Positions 22,901 through 33,409 of a DNA stretch of 64,000 nt are shown here, one piece after another (the stretch's first letter is position 1; the number at the start of each line of letters is the position of its first letter). The stretch spans positions 249,575-313,574 of the forward strand of contig SIJG01000078.1 of the NCBI GenBank assembly GCA_023374025.1, written 5' to 3'. The notes under the pieces are model-generated. The model saw only the letters and a list, made by a program, of their open reading frames with translations. It was not told the DNA's origin and did not search any database. The position numbers and the translations under genes were made by a program. The DNA is from Heterodera schachtii. Taxonomy: Eukaryota > Nematoda > Chromadorea > Rhabditida > Heteroderidae.

Positions 22901-25900
22901 AGAGTTACAAACCCGGTACTGAAATGGCCAAATGGCTTTGGGACTGAACCGTCCAAAGCCTTAAACGCATGGAATTGCGACAAAATATATACCAATCGAT
23001 TCCTCTCGGCATGTAGCCCACGAATCCGAAAGAATTTTTGGATGAAAAAAAATTACCAAAGTTTTAGGTCCTCAAAACCTGTTCAGTCAAAAAGGACAAA
23101 AATTCGTAAATATAAAAGATAGAATTTAGCTTATTGCGCTAAAAAACCGCCGCACACTCGACTACAGCGGCCAGCAGGTGGGGCGAGACTACGGGCTACG
23201 GAAGAAGTCCGCGCGTGATCCGCAGGCGGTTGACTGATTGGCGGGGGCCCTTCGGGCCCCCGCAGTCAACCGCCTGTGGCGCTCGTCAGACTTTCCTCCG
23301 CCCTCCGTCTCGCCCCACTACTTGCTCCGTCTTCGCATGCTCCCTTTTGCGAAGTTCGAAAACTGAAAGTGGTCTTAAGCGTTTTTTTGGCTCACTTAAT
23401 TGGTTTTTTACCAAAGTCATTTTTAAAGGTTTTGATGACCATAATTTTTTTCAATTTCATTTTTATACAAAAATTCTTTCGAATCTGTGATTTAAATACT
23501 AAGAGGAATCGTTGGTACATATTTCGTGACCTTTTATGCGTTTTAATCTTTGGACGGTTCAGTCCCAAAGGCATTTGGCCATTTCAGTCCCGGGTCTGTA
23601 ACTCTTCAGGGATTGGTTGCCGCAAAAAAATTCTTTCGGATTCTTCCATTACAGACCTAGGGCTATCGAATGGTATATATTTCGACCATTTCCGGCTCTG
23701 GGCCATATGATCAATATTTACCCAAATTTTTATTCACAAACAAAAATGGTTGAAAATAGTTTTCCAAATTCCCTACTTTTGAATTATAATTTTTTGCCTA
23801 AAAAAAAAACAAAATCTGCCATTTTAAACGCCCCAAATTTCCCCGGCGGCGTCATTGCAATATTCTTTTAACTGTTTAAAAACGGTTCAATGATAGCCTA
23901 TTTCCGGACTAGATTTCTGTAAATAATTGCATCTAAAACACTCAAAATGATAAATTATTGAAAATTGATGAAAAAAATTTTGTTAATTATTTTTGCTCAT
24001 TGTACATGCAAATTTAGGTTTTATTTATCACGATTTTTTTTAAATTGCTTATTTTTTGACCCCAAAAACCTAAATACGTTTTGAGTATATGTACACACTT
24101 AGAATGTGATCAATGTTGTACCGATTTAGTAATGATGGTGGGCCCACTTTTTTCGAAAAAATAAAACATTAAAAAGGGTCGTATAAAACACCTTATTATG
24201 GGGTTTTGGGGTTGCTGATAACGAATATTACACTTTTTGTTCGAATTCGGGTTCGGGACTCGAATTGAGTCGAAATGAATATAAGAACCTGTCTTCCCGA
24301 CCCTGAAAATCCCTAAATTAAATTTAGCTTCTTAAAAAAATTCTTAAATTTTTCAGAAAAAGGGGGATCCACTTAACTATTACCACCGAATTTTTTTTAA
24401 ATAAAAATCCCCAAATGCTGCTCTCTCCCAAAAGTTGCGCATGGATCTTGGAGCTTTAAATTTATTATTTTCTACACTTTTTCCACACATTTCAGAAATG
24501 AAGTGCAAATCCGGCTTTGGAAATGAGCAAGGGATGATAAAGGAAGAAGTCCGCGAATGCTTCAATATGAAATGCGGTGCCATTTTTTGCGTGGCTAATG
24601 ATGGTAAAATGAATTTATTTTTTTATTAAGGCTAGGATTTTTAAGTTTTTGCTTATTTTTCTGCGGCTTTAACTCAGGGCTTCCATTTGTTCTGATTTAT
24701 CAGAAATGTTCTGATTTGGAGGGTCCAAATCTGATAAAATAAAAATGTTCTGATTTGTCAGAAATGTTTTGATTTTGGGGTAGCGACCAAAATTTGTTCT
24801 GATTTCTCAAACATACTCATAATTTTGAATTTTTGTGGCATAATGTCACTATTTTATAAGAAAATATAAGATTTGTGGCAAAATTTGGTTATTTTTTGAC
24901 AAAAATCTGTTAACAAATCGATTAAAAATCGCAAAAAAATTTTCCCGGCGGCGCCTATCGGCACCGCCGGACCCACTTTCCTCAAAAGATTTTGGGAAAA
25001 TCGGCGCAAAAAAAGCGTTTTTAAAAGCGAAAAAAAGGCGTCGCTTGGATTTTAATTGCAAATTTGGCCTTTTTTGGTGAAAATCTGTCAACAAATCAGA
25101 ACTAAATTACAAAAAAAATTCCAGCGGCGCCTATCGACACCGCCGGGCCCTCACCCCTCGCCCACCCATTTCCCAAAAGTTTTTTTGGAAAAATGCGCCG
25201 CAAAAAAAATTGTTAAAAATCTGATTTTTGATCCCAAATGCACTGAAATTTACGATTTGCTTATTTCCTCCCCAAATTGTTAAAAATGATCATGGGAGGT
25301 GAAAAATATAATATTTGATACATTTTTGATCGAATAAATTGTAAAAATAACTGTTTTAAAGCAATTTTGCAAAATGTTCTGATTTTCGACCCTAAAATCT
25401 GATTTTTTGGGCCTGATGTTCTGATTTGGAAAAATTTTCGATGGAAGCCCTGCTTTAACTCGACGAGAAATGCACGAAAAACACATTTTTTGTTCGAAAA
25501 TTTTGCGTTTTCGACCTTAGAAATCCTTTTTTTTTGGTGTTAGCCCTTAAAAATCCATATTTTAGTTGTTCGCCCTTAAAATAAGTTTTTTCTCTTATTT
25601 TGGCGTTTTGTGCTTATTTTCGCCCTTATTTGCGATTTTTAAATTTCACAAATTCTTTAACAAAATGCAATTTTGAAATTTTGAGTGAGCTTTGTTAACA
25701 GAATTTGTCAAAAAATAACGAAATATTTGGTTAATTTGTGGATTTTTAGGCTGTTTAAAAATGAGAAAAATAATTTTTTAAGTTGAAATATTTTTTATTA
25801 ATTAAGTTCAATTAAAATAATGGTAAAGAAAATATAAAAAATTTTCTGTTCCATCGCTGAATTGAACCCAAGAGACAATGAAAGTCAAAAGGTTTAGCCA

Positions 25901-27149
25901 CTTGCCCACTTATGGACATCAACAAATACTTTAAATAAAAATAATTTAATTTTTTTTCTCAAAAATTTTTCCTTCTCCAATTTCCTTCTCTTTTCTCACC
26001 CAGACCCCCATTCTTACCAGTGCTTATTCAGTCCCGCCGGGACCGGGACTGGCAAAACCGGGACCGGGATTTCTGTTTTTCCAAAAACCGGGACCGGGAC
26101 CTGAAAACCCGGGATTTCCCGCCACGGTCCCGGTCCCGCTCAGCTCTATTTAATACAAAAGAAAATGTTTTATATTTTACTTAAACACGGAACTTGGAAA
26201 ATAGTGAGAATAATTTTTTGACAGAATATCAAAAATTTATTTTATGAAGTGGAAATTTTTTAACATTTCCGATTCCGAAACAAATAATTCATGGAAACAA
26301 ATTTAGGGCTAAAATTTACAAGCATGAATCGTATAATTCAAGCACCCATGTGCTTTTGAATCTTAGTACGCATCTGAATCTTGATGAAACAACAATAGTG
26401 ATGGATAAACATTTTCCAGGAATGTATCAGTGGAACAGATGGAATTGTTTCGCTAATAGCCTTCAGCAAAAAAATTGTACCAAAGATGGAGTCCATGCTT
26501 CTGCCTATGAACGTGAAAAGTACAAATTGAGTGCGTCTGCTGATGATTGGAATTGCAAGTGTCTGTTTGGTGAATATTGGAAGGACATGACCAATGTGCA
26601 TTTTGCACCGCAACCGACAATTAAACCGCCGACGACAACTGCAAATGGTAAACAGCAGAATTGTGCTGGGTCGTTTCTTAAATTCCGCCAAGGGGCAGGA
26701 AAACAAGTAATTAAAATATATAAATTCATAACTTGGGTCAAATTGAACTAAATTTAATATTTCATGGTATCATTCAATAGTTTTATGTGTTGTCTATCAG
26801 AATATTAATTTAGAAACTTTTTATACAAAATTATAAAAAAGTTATGGTCCAAAATTTCAAAAAATCTTGAGCCAGAATTGTCAATTGCACTAAATTTAAT
26901 ATTTATATTCGATAACCCTATGAATTTATCTATTTAGCTTCAAAATTTCAAAAAAAAAAATTTCAAATTTTTTCCCTGGGGCATTTTTCGGCAATCTGCC
27001 TGATCATAAAATTGACTCAAAACCTGCAGTTCTTCGTTTTAGGCAAAAGTTGGCAGACTCAAACAATTTTAATTTTCTTATTGTTTTCAAATTTCTGTGA
27101 TAAATGCCGGGAGCATTGGCCAGGAAATGTGGCAGTAAACAGAAAATGA
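19995..27149 (+). CDS. Modular secreted protein, two duplicated two-exon units
   Basis: Exons 19995-20061, 21363-21470, 22200-22403, 24496-24603, 26420-26647 and 27043-27149 join in frame (all internal introns phase 1) to 273 residues. Exon 1 encodes a signal peptide, MVGSILRSSFLVVLLCRSVL. Exons 2 and 4 are both 108 bases and homologous: VKCKTGIGSEKGMI..KCAAIFC and MKCKSGFGNEQGMI..KCGAIFC. Exons 3 and 5 are homologous: GKYQWNEW..WVCTCQFG and GMYQWNRW..WNCKCLFG; each ends in a P/T-rich tail. The last exon reads FCDKCREHWPG near its end. Cysteine spacing and the WxCxCxFG ending loosely recall small extracellular three-finger or ET-like nematode domains, but I cannot assign a family. A secreted effector or surface protein is possible. 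The last exon is less certain than the rest, because a diverged copy of it lies at 28363-28470. Confidence 0.8.
20385..21255. mobile_element. Long-inverted-repeat element in intron 1
   Basis: Arms of about 170 bases (20385-20555 and 21065-21250) share ttaacctattcacattaaca, caagcctgaacccac and cagtttaaaatact in inverse order. The outer ends tttcgacagaga / ctctgtcgaaa resemble the tttcgacag repeats of the 18331 element. The centre holds a gggatccc-rich block (20636-20770). No ORF supported. Confidence 0.75.
21740..21845. repeat. GGGTCCGGGT-rich block
   Basis: Short tandem-like words gggtccgggt and cgggtatcggg. Similar GC-rich blocks of related wording stand at 26025-26145, 33410-34040, 38885-39005 and 62405-62480; they look like ends or cores of a dispersed element family, but I could not set boundaries here. 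Confidence 0.45.
22552..22787. mobile_element. Truncated hAT-like element
   Basis: Contains tttatagttgctaaaaactg, gattcttagggggtgtattt and gcattttttcataacaaatt of the 10182-type element, broken at its right by the fold-back element at 22787. Confidence 0.65.
22787..23727. mobile_element. Fold-back element with GC-rich core hairpin
   Basis: Arms of about 180 bases: the left starts atattgatcatacggcccag and the right ends with the inverse ctgggccatatgatcaatat. Shared inner blocks are ggcaaccaatcc/ggattggttgcc and ttcgaaagaattttt and its inverse. Near the centre, 23223-23277 forms a long hairpin: aggcggttgact ... agtcaaccgcct enclosing gcgggggccc-TTCG-gggcccccgc. It lies in intron 3 of the modular secreted-protein gene. 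Short open frames inside mirror each other and are not genes. Confidence 0.8.
24630..25660. mobile_element. hAT-like element interrupted by another
   Basis: Starts aaggctaggatttttaag; after the inner insertion it continues cgacgagaaatgcacgaaaa and ttggcgttttgtgcttattt. The uninterrupted order tcgtcgagttaaagctgcag is seen (inverse) in the element at 40907-41498. The right boundary near 25650 is approximate. Confidence 0.65.
24675..25452. mobile_element. hAT-like element nested in another
   Basis: Ends cagggcttccat / atggaagccctg are flanked by an exact 8-bp duplication ctttaact (24667-24674 and 25453-25460). The interior repeats ttctgatttgtcagaaatg and contains two copies of the GC-rich hairpin ggcgcctatcg(g/a)caccgccg (24943-24970, 25120-25146). 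In intron 4 of the modular secreted-protein gene. Confidence 0.9.
25855..25912 (-). repeat. tRNA-derived fragment (SINE-like)
   Basis: On the minus strand it reads agtggctaaaccttttgact then ttcattgtctc and ttgggttcaattc: A-box-like, anticodon-region and B-box-like parts in tRNA order, closest to a tRNA-Glu layout. The acceptor stem does not pair, so it is not a working tRNA. A similar copy is at 38449. Confidence 0.55.
26025..26150. repeat. GGGACCGGGAC-type dispersed repeat
   Basis: Repeated gggaccgggac words with an inverse ending cggtcccgctcagctctat; the same ending (cggtcccgctcaactctg) closes the block at 38880-39009. Confidence 0.55.
26760..26900. repeat. Dispersed repeat shared with 43125-43260
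   Basis: Shared blocks ggtatcattcaatag, gtgttgtctatcagaatatt and aaaagttatggtccaaaat occur in the same order at 43150-43240. Confidence 0.75.
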
Positions 27150-27282
27150 TCGATTGGGACACATGGCAATAAAATGTTTTTAGAGTTGAGCAAAAACGAG
27201 TCGGGAATTCCCGCTCCCCTCGGGTCCCCAATGTTTTGGATCCTCAGTTGGGTCTGGACGAGGGGTAAATTTATCGTGGTGA

Positions 27283-27668
27283 GTCGAAGGACAAAAAGTG
27301 CAAATTTGGCGATGACAAAAAGTGCAAAATTTGCTAAGTTTTTGACTAAATCAACTCATAACTTTTCTCAGACTCAACCAAATTGCACAAATTTGGTATC
27401 TTACGGTAGCCCTTGAATGGCGTTATTATCCTGCTAAATTTCAAAAAAATTTATTAAGTTTTTCAAAAGATATGACAATTCTTTCCTTTTTTTGGCTAGA
27501 ACTTTTGAAAAACTTAATAAAATTTTTTGAAATTTAACAAACTAATAAAGCAATTCAGGGGCTATCGTATGATACCAAGATTGTGCGATTTGGTTGCGTC
27601 TGAGAAAAGTTATGAGTTGATTTAGTCAAAAATTTAGCAAAATTTGCACTTTTGGTCCTTCGACATAG
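27283..27668. repeat. Near-complete palindrome, about 190-bp arms
   Basis: The left arm (gtcgaaggacaaaaagtgca .. tttttgactaaatcaactca .. ggtagccc) and right arm are inverse copies meeting near 27475, so both strands translate to almost the same short peptide. It is a fold-back element directly downstream of the modular secreted-protein gene. Partial relatives (ggtatcattcgaaagc .. ctattagc .. aaatttcaaaaa) occur near 13860, 18150, 39570 and 41700. Confidence 0.8.
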
Positions 27669-28362
27669 CACCAAATTTATGTATTCAAACATCATTACGT
27701 TATCATGATCATAGAGGAAAGTGAAAAACAAAATTATTTTGGATGCATATGTCAAGTATCGATTCAAATGCATCCAATTCATAGCGTCAATACTCAAATA
27801 TTTCGGCATTTTTAAAATTAAAAAAATTTGGGGGTTCCCTATGACAGGAAAGTACCGAAATGAAATTCTTTGGCTTGAATAATTTCCGCGTTTACTGAAC
27901 TAAAAACTTTAATTATAAGTGTAGTAAAGTTTTGTTTTGTTTTTTTTAATTTTGATGCAAATTTATTACCAAATCATGCCCAAATTCAAATTTTGGCATT
28001 ACGACAGCTGAAAAAATTTTGGAAATAAAATCAGCAATAAAATTAAATCAATCGGAATTTTAAATACGTAAAAAATTCCAGTAATCTGAACATGGAATTC
28101 TATCATCCCAGAAATATCTTCAACCGGTTAATTGGCGTGCCGTCATGTCCCTGGTTCCATCTTGAACCAACACAAATTTGCCATTTTTAGAAAAGTAAAA
28201 TTCTTAGCGGCTTTAAAAATAATTAATTTGAAATTTTTGCTTCGGTGTTTTTTTAATTTATTTTTTAAAGTTTACTCTCGGTTGAAAATCTAGGGTCACG
28301 TCTTTTCTGATCCCGCAAGCCCGGTTGCCTCTTCTATATTTTTTCTTTCAAACATACAGCTG

Positions 28363-28470
28363 GCAGAATGCCAAACAATTTTAAATTTTTCTTTTTTTCC
28401 AAGTTACTGTGATAAATGCCGGGAGCATTGGCCAGGATGTTGGAATGATGGGATTTATCATTGGTACAGT
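28363..28470 (+). pseudogene. Diverged copy of the secreted gene's last exon
   Basis: Shares ggcaga..ccaaacaatttta and gtgataaatgccgggagcattggccagg with 27055-27122. One frame reads YCDKCREHWPGCWNDG up to a stop, but the frame that fits a phase-1 splice stops early. It is either an unused duplicate or an alternative terminal exon; I favour a duplicate. Confidence 0.5.
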
Positions 28471-28499
28471 GTTTAAATATTATTAAAAATTAATTAGAA

Positions 28500-28969
28500 T
28501 GCATTTTTTAATTACTTATAGTTTTGCCGCTGTTCCGTGCCATTTTGGAACAGCTTAACTACAACTGAAGCGGACGGATAAAGAAGGGCATTTTGAGAAA
28601 AATAATGGACGTACATTTTAAACCCCATCCCAAAAGTTTAAATCAATCCACTTTGCTCCATTCCCGAACAATTTAAAATTTCCCCATCAATTTAACCAAT
28701 TTTCCAATTGTATTCATCCATTTAACATTTAAAAAACATATCATATAAATATATTTATTTTTTACTATAATTATTTAAATTAAATTATAAGTTTTGAAAA
28801 ATAATTAAAAAATTATCAAAAGTGTCAATGGTACCACGTAGAAAGGCAACTTTTTTCGGAAGAAATAATTTGGGAATAAAAATTATGATGTATCAATTGC
28901 GGTCCAAAGATTTGGGATATTTTGCGGCTCAGACCAAAATTGGACATTTACAGACCAAAATAGGCAAAA
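28500..28969. other. AT-rich intergenic, nothing recognised
   Basis: No gene, RNA or transposon end recognised. Confidence 0.5.
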
Positions 28970-29460
28970 AATTTTTGTGACAATTTTTCGGAAAAATTTA
29001 TTTTAACGCCGACAATAAAATATAGTATAAAATTTAGACTGCAATTTTTAAAATTGAACAATTGAATGCGATTCGATGGGGCCCTTTAGTGTAAATAATG
29101 GCCAGCACGGGAGGAAAAACGCGGTTTTTTCTATTTAAATTTTTAAAAGAAACTTTCTCGGAGAAATGGCGGATTTATAAAAATAGAAAAAAATTTCGTA
29201 GCATCAATTTCACTGCCAATTAATGATGGGCTCATTGATAGCAAAGCATATCTTCTGCTGGATGACACATTCAAAATTGGATAGTGCCTAATAGAAGCCC
29301 AGTTTGCAATAAAATTACTTGGTTCAAATTTGAAATTCGTTGAATACAAATGGGAATATCGTTTGGAATGCCTGGCGATATCCAATATTAAAAATTAGTA
29401 TTTAAAATAATAATTCAATTACCTTGACAAATGATGCACCAATGTTCTGTGAAATTTCGC
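28970..29460. repeat. Duplicated segment, copy 2 (no hAT insert)
   Basis: Paralogue of 15965-16880. It keeps about 45 bases near 29085-29125 (tagtgtaaataatggccagc) missing in copy 1, and lacks the hAT-like insert found there. An 80-codon open frame on the minus strand is frameshifted in copy 1, so it is not called. Confidence 0.85.
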
Positions 29461-29754
29461 TGATTAGCAGTGACTACCTTAATCCGGTAAAATGTACGCC
29501 TTCCCTAACTATCTTCTGCCTTATGGTACCTGCCAATAAATAATGAATTGCGCTTTTACATTTATGCTAACAATTAAATAATAAATGTATCACATTTTTC
29601 ACATACATAATAACTAGGGCTGGGATTTTTCTATGCTCAAAATCCTGAAATATCCATATATAAATTTGACAATTTCTGTCTGTGTGTCCGCGGTGTTTAC
29701 GCATTTTGAATTTGTGCTTATAGACGTTATGCCAATTTTGTTTTTGGAAAATAT

Positions 29755-30150
29755 GAAAAAAAAGAAAAGAGAGATGGGAGAGAGAAAAGAAAGAGAGAGA
29801 GACTGAGAGAGAGAGAAAGAGAAAAGAAGAGAGAAAGAAAAGAGGATAGAGAGAAGGAGAGAGTGAGAAAAAAGAAGAGAGAGTGAGAGACTGTGAGAGA
29901 GAGAGAGAGAGAGAAAAAAAGAAGAGAGAGTGAGAGACTGTGAGAGAGAGAGAGAGAGAGAGAGAAAAAGAAGAGAGAGAGAGAGACTGGGAGAGAGAAA
30001 AGAAAGGAGAGAGACTGGTAGAGAGTGAGAGTGAGAAAAAAGAAGAGAGAGTGAGAGACTGTGAGAGAGAGACTGGGATAGAGAGAAAAGAAGAGAGAAA
30101 GAAAAGAGGATAGAGAGAAGGAGAGAGTGAGAAAAAAAAGAGTGAGAGAC

Positions 30151-30185
<35 letters not shown>

Positions 30186-30405
30186 AGAGAGACTGGGAGA
30201 CAGTGAGAGAAAGAAAAGAAATGAGATTGTGAGAGAGCGAGAGAGAAAAGGAGTGAGAGAAAGGGAGAGAGATAAGAGGAGAGAGAAAAGAGACGAAAAA
30301 GACATAATTTGTAAGATAAAAGAGAAGAGAGAGACTGGGAGAGAGAGAAAAGAGAAAAAGAGAGACTAGGAGACAGAGTGAGAGCGAGAAAAGAAGAGGA
30401 GAGAT
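29755..30405 (+). repeat. GA-rich polypurine tract, about 640 bp
   Basis: Almost pure purine made of gagaga, gaaaagaagaga and gagagtgagagactg words, with internal higher-order repetition (gactgtgagaga and gactgggagaga recur). The reverse strand gives long serine/leucine frames in all phases, which are artefacts of composition. Such tracts can form triplex (H-) DNA. Confidence 0.9.
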
Positions 30406-30597
30406 ATATTTGCTGAAATTTTTTGCAAATTTGGGGCGTGCTAATAAGCATGAAAAACGCATTTCTAACTTGGTTTGATGCTTCTTGGTTCAACTTTTTC
30501 ATGCTGACTTAAATTGGTATTTTCATGCTAAGGGAAAAGTTCTCCGTCTGTCCTTCTTTTCTCAAACCTTTCTTCAACATTCTTTTCTCCGGCACGT

Positions 30598-31479
30598 CTA
30601 ATTTTCCTCCTCTTTTTTCTCATTTTCCATTTTTACTTCAAAATTTATTTTTTTCATATCCTCTAATTTCTTTTTCATATTTTCCATAACATTTTTCAAA
30701 TTTACGAAATTTTGGTTCTCAAATGACTCTTCGTATTTTTTCGCCCATTCATTGTACAAAGTTTCAATTTCTTTCCATTTTTCACTTTTCCCAATTTTAC
30801 AAAGTGCCATTTCCAACATTTTCCACTCAACCATTGTCAAATGACTTAAATTTTTGTAATTCGGATTCTCACACTCTTCGATTAAAGAAGGCAAAATTAA
30901 TTTTTGGATATCTGAAAAATATTTATTTTTTCAAAAATAATAGCAAAATTAAATTTGCCAATAATTACCATTTTGTAAATTGAAATTGACTTTTATTGCT
31001 TTTCCAAGGTTCATTATATTCTCTCCGTATTTTAGCATATATTCTCTAATTTCCTTTATATTGTTTCCAATGCTTGATAATTTCTCTCTCATTATATTCT
31101 CTCTGAAGTTTCTATTTGTTTCCTCTTTTATTCTAAAAAAATAAAATTTAATTGTAAAATTTTGGCAAAATGTCCAACCGTTCATCTGTGCATTTGTCTA
31201 TCGTTTGCTGAACAAATATTTCGACAAAATCAATGCCTGGCAAACATTTAGCTTTATTTGCTTGCTCCAATAAATCCAGCACAAAATGAGACAAAATGCA
31301 AAATTGGCCATTAATTGGTAATTGAATTGGATATTTATTTTTATAATAATTATCATTATATGCATTATTCAAATATTTTAAAATTTTCTGAAAAATATCG
31401 GGCTCAGATGAGTGGACCAAAATTTTGACATCTTCATTAATTTCATGGAGAATTTTTGTCATTTTTATCACTTCATAAA
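30598..31479 (-). CDS. Unknown family protein, last three exons
   Basis: Exons 31479-31179, 31132-30969 and 30911-30598 join in frame (phases 1, 2, 1) and end in TAG, giving about 260 residues. The first contains HEINEDVKILVHSSEPDIFQ and HFVLDLLEQANKAKCLPG. The last is lysine/glutamate-rich and probably a coiled coil (NVMENMKKKLEDMKKINFEV). The acceptor at 31480 requires at least one upstream exon; the nearest candidate, 32706-32960, lacks a usable donor, so this gene may be 5'-truncated or broken. A decayed copy of its last exon is at 3362-3650. I do not recognise the family; it belongs to the same neighbourhood as the 36982-40569 gene. Confidence 0.6.
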
Positions 31480-31769
31480 CTGTAGGCGGCGAATAAGAAA
31501 TATAAGAAAGGAAAAAAGGTCTTTGATCTCCAAGTAATGAATCTTGATGGGAAAATTAAATAATTTAAAATTTTCTGCAATATTTTTTTAAAAAGGAGAA
31601 ATGCCAAAATACGAACTTTTTCAAAATATAAAGTCAAAAAATATTCAATTTTTTTCTGACCAAAATCAATTTTTATAAACAAAAAGATTTTGCTTTTTGG
31701 TTTTCTTATAAATTTATTTTTTACAGCGATTTTAATTGTTCTTATTTCTTTAATTAATTCATTAATTAA

Positions 31770-32334
31770 TAGGGATTCTTTTCTTAGGTACAAAAAATCG
31801 CGAAATAGGCACCTAAAAAGGCAAAAAAAAATCGCTAAACAGGTATTAAATAGGCACAAAAATCCTCAAATAGGCACGAAAATAGGCAAATAAAATTTTT
31901 TATTAACGCTTTTTAAGCAGTAAAACACATAAAAAATTAACCAAAACAATTAATTATGATATATATATATATATTTCAATTATTTTAAAGTTGTTTTTTA
32001 ACCCAAAAATTTTTATGTAGAAAAAATAATTAATTTTTGGGGACAAATTTTTGTGAAAATTTTTTTTTAATTCTTAGGAGTGTATTTTCTGAATTTTTTT
32101 TAGGACGTTTCTTAGGGTTGCATTTTTCATTTTTATTGCATTTTTGTTAACGATTTTTCCGGAAATCCTGAAAAAGGCGTCAAAAATGGCGAAATAGGCA
32201 CAAAAATAGGCAAATAGGTATTATAAAAGTCATCGTAGACACCCCAAACCAAGCGGAAAATGCTTTTTTCGTGCTTATCTAAGCGTTCCAAGTGCGCAGA
32301 AATTTTAGGCATTTGCCTAAAAATCGTATCCCTA
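31770..32334. mobile_element. hAT-like non-autonomous element
   Basis: Ends tagggattcttttcttagg / cctaaaaatcgtatcccta; flanks ttaattaa (31762-31769) and ctaatgaa (32335-32342) are a degraded 8-bp duplication (6 of 8 match). Interior as in the 10182 family. Confidence 0.75.
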
Positions 32335-32705
32335 CTAATGAATCAAGTCCCAGTGATTGGAAAAATTCGCTTTTAAGAAATGAAAAATTCACAAAAATTT
32401 ATCTCAAAAACTTATTTTTAATAACCTCTTGACAAAATTTTTGGTTTTAAACTTTTCAATTTACTTTTTGAATAAATTTTGTCATTTTACACTCCTAAGT
32501 TTGAGCCTTTTTAGTGCCTATTTTTTCGTTTTTAGTGCCTGTTTTTTTTTTTTGGCTTTTAGAGCCTAAAGCCTACCTATTTTGGCGAGTTTTAGATCTT
32601 AAAAATTGTATCCCTAGTCATAAGAACTTTAGAAAATGCTGCAAGTTTACTATTAATGAAAAAGTCATTTGAATGTTTTGATTTATGTTTAACCAATTAA
32701 TTAAA

Positions 32706-33340
32706 CTAATTGTAAGATACAAAAGACATATCTCTGTTCAAATTTGCAAACGCTGCTTTTTCATCAATTAATTCTTTTTCATTTTCAAAATATACAAAAT
32801 ATGGCAAATGCCAATTTGGAATATTTATTTGAACAATTTCATTTTCAATATTCGTTTTATAATTAAAATCGCCACTATAAAAAAATATCATTTTTATTAG
32901 AAATTTTGTTAGCGTTCTTCGTGGAAAAAAATCCCATATTGAATTTGCCGTTTTCCATTCCTGAAAATTGCATTGCCGAAAACTAATTTTATTAATTAAC
33001 TACAATTTAATTTCAATCACTTCTTTGTTGTATGACTGGATTTGTGCAAGTTTTGGGTATGCAAAAGCCTCGCCCCACTAATTACTTACCTATAATTTTC
33101 CCTGCATAGTTTTAAACCGAATAAAAATGATGGCAAATGTTGTTCCAGATCATTTTGTCCAATTTGAATTAACAAACGAATTGCCAAAGAGAAATAAATT
33201 CGGAAAAATTCCAAATTTATTTTGTTCCAAATTGTCGCTTCTCAGCCACCAATTCATTTTCACTTGATGCGACAGTTTGAATTGCTTTCACAAAGTCAAT
33301 GTCATCATCAATATTTGTATTCTCATTGAAATTTATTTAA
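32706..33340 (-). pseudogene. Decayed family member, two exon remnants
   Basis: Exon 32960-32706 is open and contains IENEIVQINIPNWHLPYFVY and FENEKELIDEK; the same segment is found at 43478-43620 as IENKMVEINIANWHLPYFVY. Upstream, 33340-33090 reads LEFFRIYFSLAIRLLIQIGQ, comparable with IMQLAFSFAVRIILC in the complete gene at 36982-40569, followed by a GTAAGT donor. The two pieces do not splice in frame, the upstream one needs a frameshift, and the donor expected near 32725 is altered relative to the 43.5-kb copy (agagAT instead of agagGT). I therefore call it a pseudogene, though an unusual gene model cannot be excluded. Confidence 0.6.
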
Positions 33341-33409
33341 AAATAAGAATTTTTATTATATTTAATTATTATGACAATATTTAGACTTGCGAACAACAGT
33401 TATTTATGA

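Noticed and set aside
23215..23710. 91- and 144-codon plus-strand ORFs
   Set aside because: Within the fold-back element; mirrored by frames in the other arm.
27174..27809. Two opposite ORFs with nearly the same peptide (SAKFAKFLTKSTHNFSQTQP)
   Set aside because: Both lie in the arms of a palindrome; a shared peptide on both strands is expected.
29567..30502. Long serine/leucine-rich ORFs (up to 311 codons) on the minus strand
   Set aside because: They are translations of the GA-rich tract and are open in all phases because of composition only.
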